In this document: in pieces, positions 62,553-64,000 of the stretch
Position numbering within the stretch: the first letter of the stretch is position 1
Layout: each line of letters begins with the position of its first letter
Source: Pedobacter sp. MC2016-24
Lineage (GTDB): Bacteria > Bacteroidota > Bacteroidia > Sphingobacteriales > Sphingobacteriaceae
NCBI RefSeq assembly: GCF_015223055.1
Contig: NZ_JADFBX010000003.1
Span: 186,001-250,000, forward strand
Length of the DNA: 64,000 nucleotides
Reading direction: 5' to 3'
The notes under the pieces: model-generated
Told to the model about the DNA's origin: nothing
What the model saw: the letters and a program-made list of their open reading frames with translations, nothing else
The model's database searches: none
Translations under genes and position numbers: made by a program

Positions 62553-62578
62553 TTTTCTTATGCTGTCTTCTTAATAAT

Positions 62579-62608
62579 CAACCGGTTTCCATCTCAGGAT
62601 ACCGGTTG
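62579..62608 (+). terminator. Terminator of the ugd-rfbD operon
   Basis: Arms 62579-62586 and 62601-62608 (8 bp, CAACCGGT/ACCGGTTG) with a 14-nt loop and a following T-tract (TTCTTTT). Confidence 0.7.
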
Positions 62609-62651
62609 TTCTTTTGCGAGTCTTCTCAATCTTTAATCTATACCTTTAGTT

Positions 62652-63749
62652 TTACTGCTGCTTGAATATCTTTATTCCATAAAAAGAAGTAGTAGGTTGA
62701 GTATCATCCCAATCTTTGTAGGAATGCGATTCGTCAGATACATATCTCAATTTATATTTTCCGGGACCTAATTCAAATAAGGTATCGATTTTCTGGTTTT
62801 TTTGTGCGCCTCCAGCGTGTGTTGAATTGTTTACATGCATTTCCCACATTACATTTCCAGATTTATCCTCAATCCATCCATAATCTGAAAAAGTCTGTAA
62901 CTCATCAGCTTTATCCTTCCTGAGTGGTTTTCTATTTGAATCTTGAATCTTAAAATAAAAATACAAATAGTTGCTGTCCCAACATGACCTTACATTTGCT
63001 GAAAGATCCCTTTGATCTCTAATAATGCCCATAATCACATGATTAATAATGGAACTGGGACAATTAGCCCATAACTTGTCTTCTAATCCATCCATTATTG
63101 GAGTATACTTCATTGAGGTTAATTCCTTGCCTTTATTTTTATTTCCACTTAAAGTTATACGCCCCATTGAGGAAAAATTACTAGCATGATCTGCTTTTTT
63201 ACTCCAGGCAATTTTTCCTTCTTGTTTATAATCATCATCATTGTCTCCGATGGCAATATCAAAGCCCAAATCCTGAGGTGATTTAACTCCCAGCGATACC
63301 CATGGTATCCTTATCTCGATGTTGTAAACGCTATTTCTATCGTCTGCAAATTGCTTGCCCCAAAATTCTAAGCCGTCCTTTTTAAAATACACGCTGCCTT
63401 TATCATCAATTCCATCATTCCAAGAGAGCTTAAAATTTATAACATTTGAACTGGTAGGAGGGGAAGTGAAGCTTAGTTCAAGATCGTCACCTTTCAAATA
63501 ATATTTACGTGATGAGTTTGCCAGGTTATATACGAGTTCACCAACTGCATAAATGTGAATCTTGGTTTTTTTATCAATAGTAAAATGTTTTTCAAGATCA
63601 GAATGAACAGGCATATTTATGATTTCTGCAATTGGTTGTTTATCGGAAAATTGATTGCTAATGAAGCTTTCCCTATCATGATGTTGGCAGCTAGAGAATA
63701 AATATATTGATGCGATCAAAACACAGAACCTAATTTGATTTACCACCAT
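62652..63749 (-). CDS. CBM9-like carbohydrate-binding lipoprotein
   Basis: 365 aa with a lipoprotein signal (IYLFSSC, Cys about 21). Two beta-sandwich stretches resemble CBM9: the first at about residues 50-205 (YNIEIRIPWVSLG and GFDIAIGDNDDDYKQEGKIA), the second from about 218 (YTPIMDGLEDKLWANCPSSI and CWDSNYLYFYFKIQDSN). Its C-terminus (SYKDWDDTQPTTSFYGIKIF) is typical of the same exported proteins. It may bind sugars at the surface. The start ATG overlaps the stop of the upstream gene (63740) by 10 nt, so they form an operon. Confidence 0.72.
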   Translation of the reverse strand: MVVNQIRFCVLIASIYLFSSCQHHDRESFISNQFSDKQPIAEIINMPVHSDLEKHFTIDKKTKIHIYAVGELVYNLANSSRKYYLKGDDLELSFTSPPTSSNVINFKLSWNDGIDDKGSVYFKKDGLEFWGKQFADDRNSVYNIEIRIPWVSLGVKSPQDLGFDIAIGDNDDDYKQEGKIAWSKKADHASNFSSMGRITLSGNKNKGKELTSMKYTPIMDGLEDKLWANCPSSIINHVIMGIIRDQRDLSANVRSCWDSNYLYFYFKIQDSNRKPLRKDKADELQTFSDYGWIEDKSGNVMWEMHVNNSTHAGGAQKNQKIDTLFELGPGKYKLRYVSDESHSYKDWDDTQPTTSFYGIKIFKQQ

Positions 63750-64000
63750 GTTTGCTTTCCGTTTTGTACTGTAAATATTCGTTCTTGAAATCCACCACCC
63801 TGTTTTCTAATCCACAGAAGGGATCCTTCAGGTACCTTGCTAAATTCGATAAAGTTTGCAACAGCTTTTTTTTTGCCTAATGAAATCCATTTGTTGTTCC
63901 AGTAAAATAACTCATAATCAGATCCAATTGTGATGTCATTACTTTTGTCTTCTGGATACTTACTTAAAATTCTAATGGAGGTTCTACGATTTAAATTTGG
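63740..64000 (-). CDS. C-terminal part of an exported protein, cut by the window edge
   Basis: 86 residues end at the stop at 63740; the start lies outside the window. The sequence runs ISLGKKKAVANFIEFSKVPE, SLLWIRKQGGGFQERIF, ending in NGKQTWW. This end resembles the C-terminal beta domain of secreted transglutaminase-like and related Bacteroidota proteins, but the catalytic part is not visible. Overlaps the CBM9-like gene by 10 nt (ATGGTGGTAA). Confidence 0.65.
   Translation of the reverse strand, partial: PNLNRRTSIRILSKYPEDKSNDITIGSDYELFYWNNKWISLGKKKAVANFIEFSKVPEGSLLWIRKQGGGFQERIFTVQNGKQTWW

Overview
The window looks like a chromosomal segment of a Bacteroidota bacterium, most probably Sphingobacteriaceae (Pedobacter-like). 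The reasons are low G+C, start codons without clear Shine-Dalgarno sequences, promoter-like TAnnTTTG boxes, a DUF6266 protein, Rhs proteins of the DUF6443 type and a Wzi/Wza/Wzc capsule locus. The genus is an inference from gene style, not a database match.

Region 1 (1-2.5 kb): a DUF6266 gene, an unknown small gene and a LytTR-type regulator whose receiver domain has lost its phosphorylation residues. Region 2 (2.7-12.3 kb): an Rhs operon with a 1009-aa YD-repeat protein, a small exported helical protein and a 1787-aa Rhs protein (two PPC-like domains, NHL repeats, Ig-like domain, DUF6443, YD repeats, core, SleB-like C-terminal toxin), followed by an exported putative immunity protein.

Region 3 (12.3-33.3 kb) is the notable part. 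After an intact XRE regulator come at least a dozen partial or complete Rhs C-terminal toxin/immunity modules on the + strand. Most begin abruptly at the last few dozen residues of the Rhs core ([21 protein letters not shown]), followed by a different toxin end and a small immunity-like gene. Recognisable toxin types are LHH nuclease, Ntox44-like, Ntox24-like, HNH and a possible L,D-transpeptidase-like domain. Recognisable immunity families are DUF1493 and RraB-like. Many toxins are frameshifted, nonsense-mutated or reduced to tails, while nearly every immunity-like gene is open. The modules are joined by long direct repeats (here RepA-RepD), fragments of XRE regulator genes, a decayed IS256-family element and recombination scars. 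It reads as an archive of toxin ends and immunities next to one full-length Rhs gene. Within it sits a short non-Rhs insert (27.4-30.1 kb: DinB, Crp/Fnr, lipocalin-like lipoprotein, excisionase-like remnant, Panacea protein).

Region 4 (33.3-36.0 kb): an ECF sigma factor with an overlapping small gene, a Crp/Fnr-like regulator and a small LuxR-type HTH protein, all on the - strand.

Region 5 (36.4-62.6 kb): a capsule/exopolysaccharide locus. A long + strand run encodes a PHP phosphatase, a small membrane protein, Wza-like export lipoprotein, Wzc-like kinase, Wzx-like flippase, glycosyltransferases, three hexapeptide acyltransferases and a Wzy-like polymerase. It converges on a Wzi-like gene; an OafA-type acyltransferase follows. 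A - strand operon (gmd, WecG-type transferase, fcl, manC) makes GDP-L-fucose. A divergent + strand group (ugd, rfbD, nucleotidyltransferase) supplies UDP-glucuronate and other activated sugars. No initiating polyprenyl-phosphate sugar transferase was seen.

Region 6 (62.6-64 kb): an exported CBM9-like lipoprotein and the C-terminal end of another - strand gene that runs off the window.
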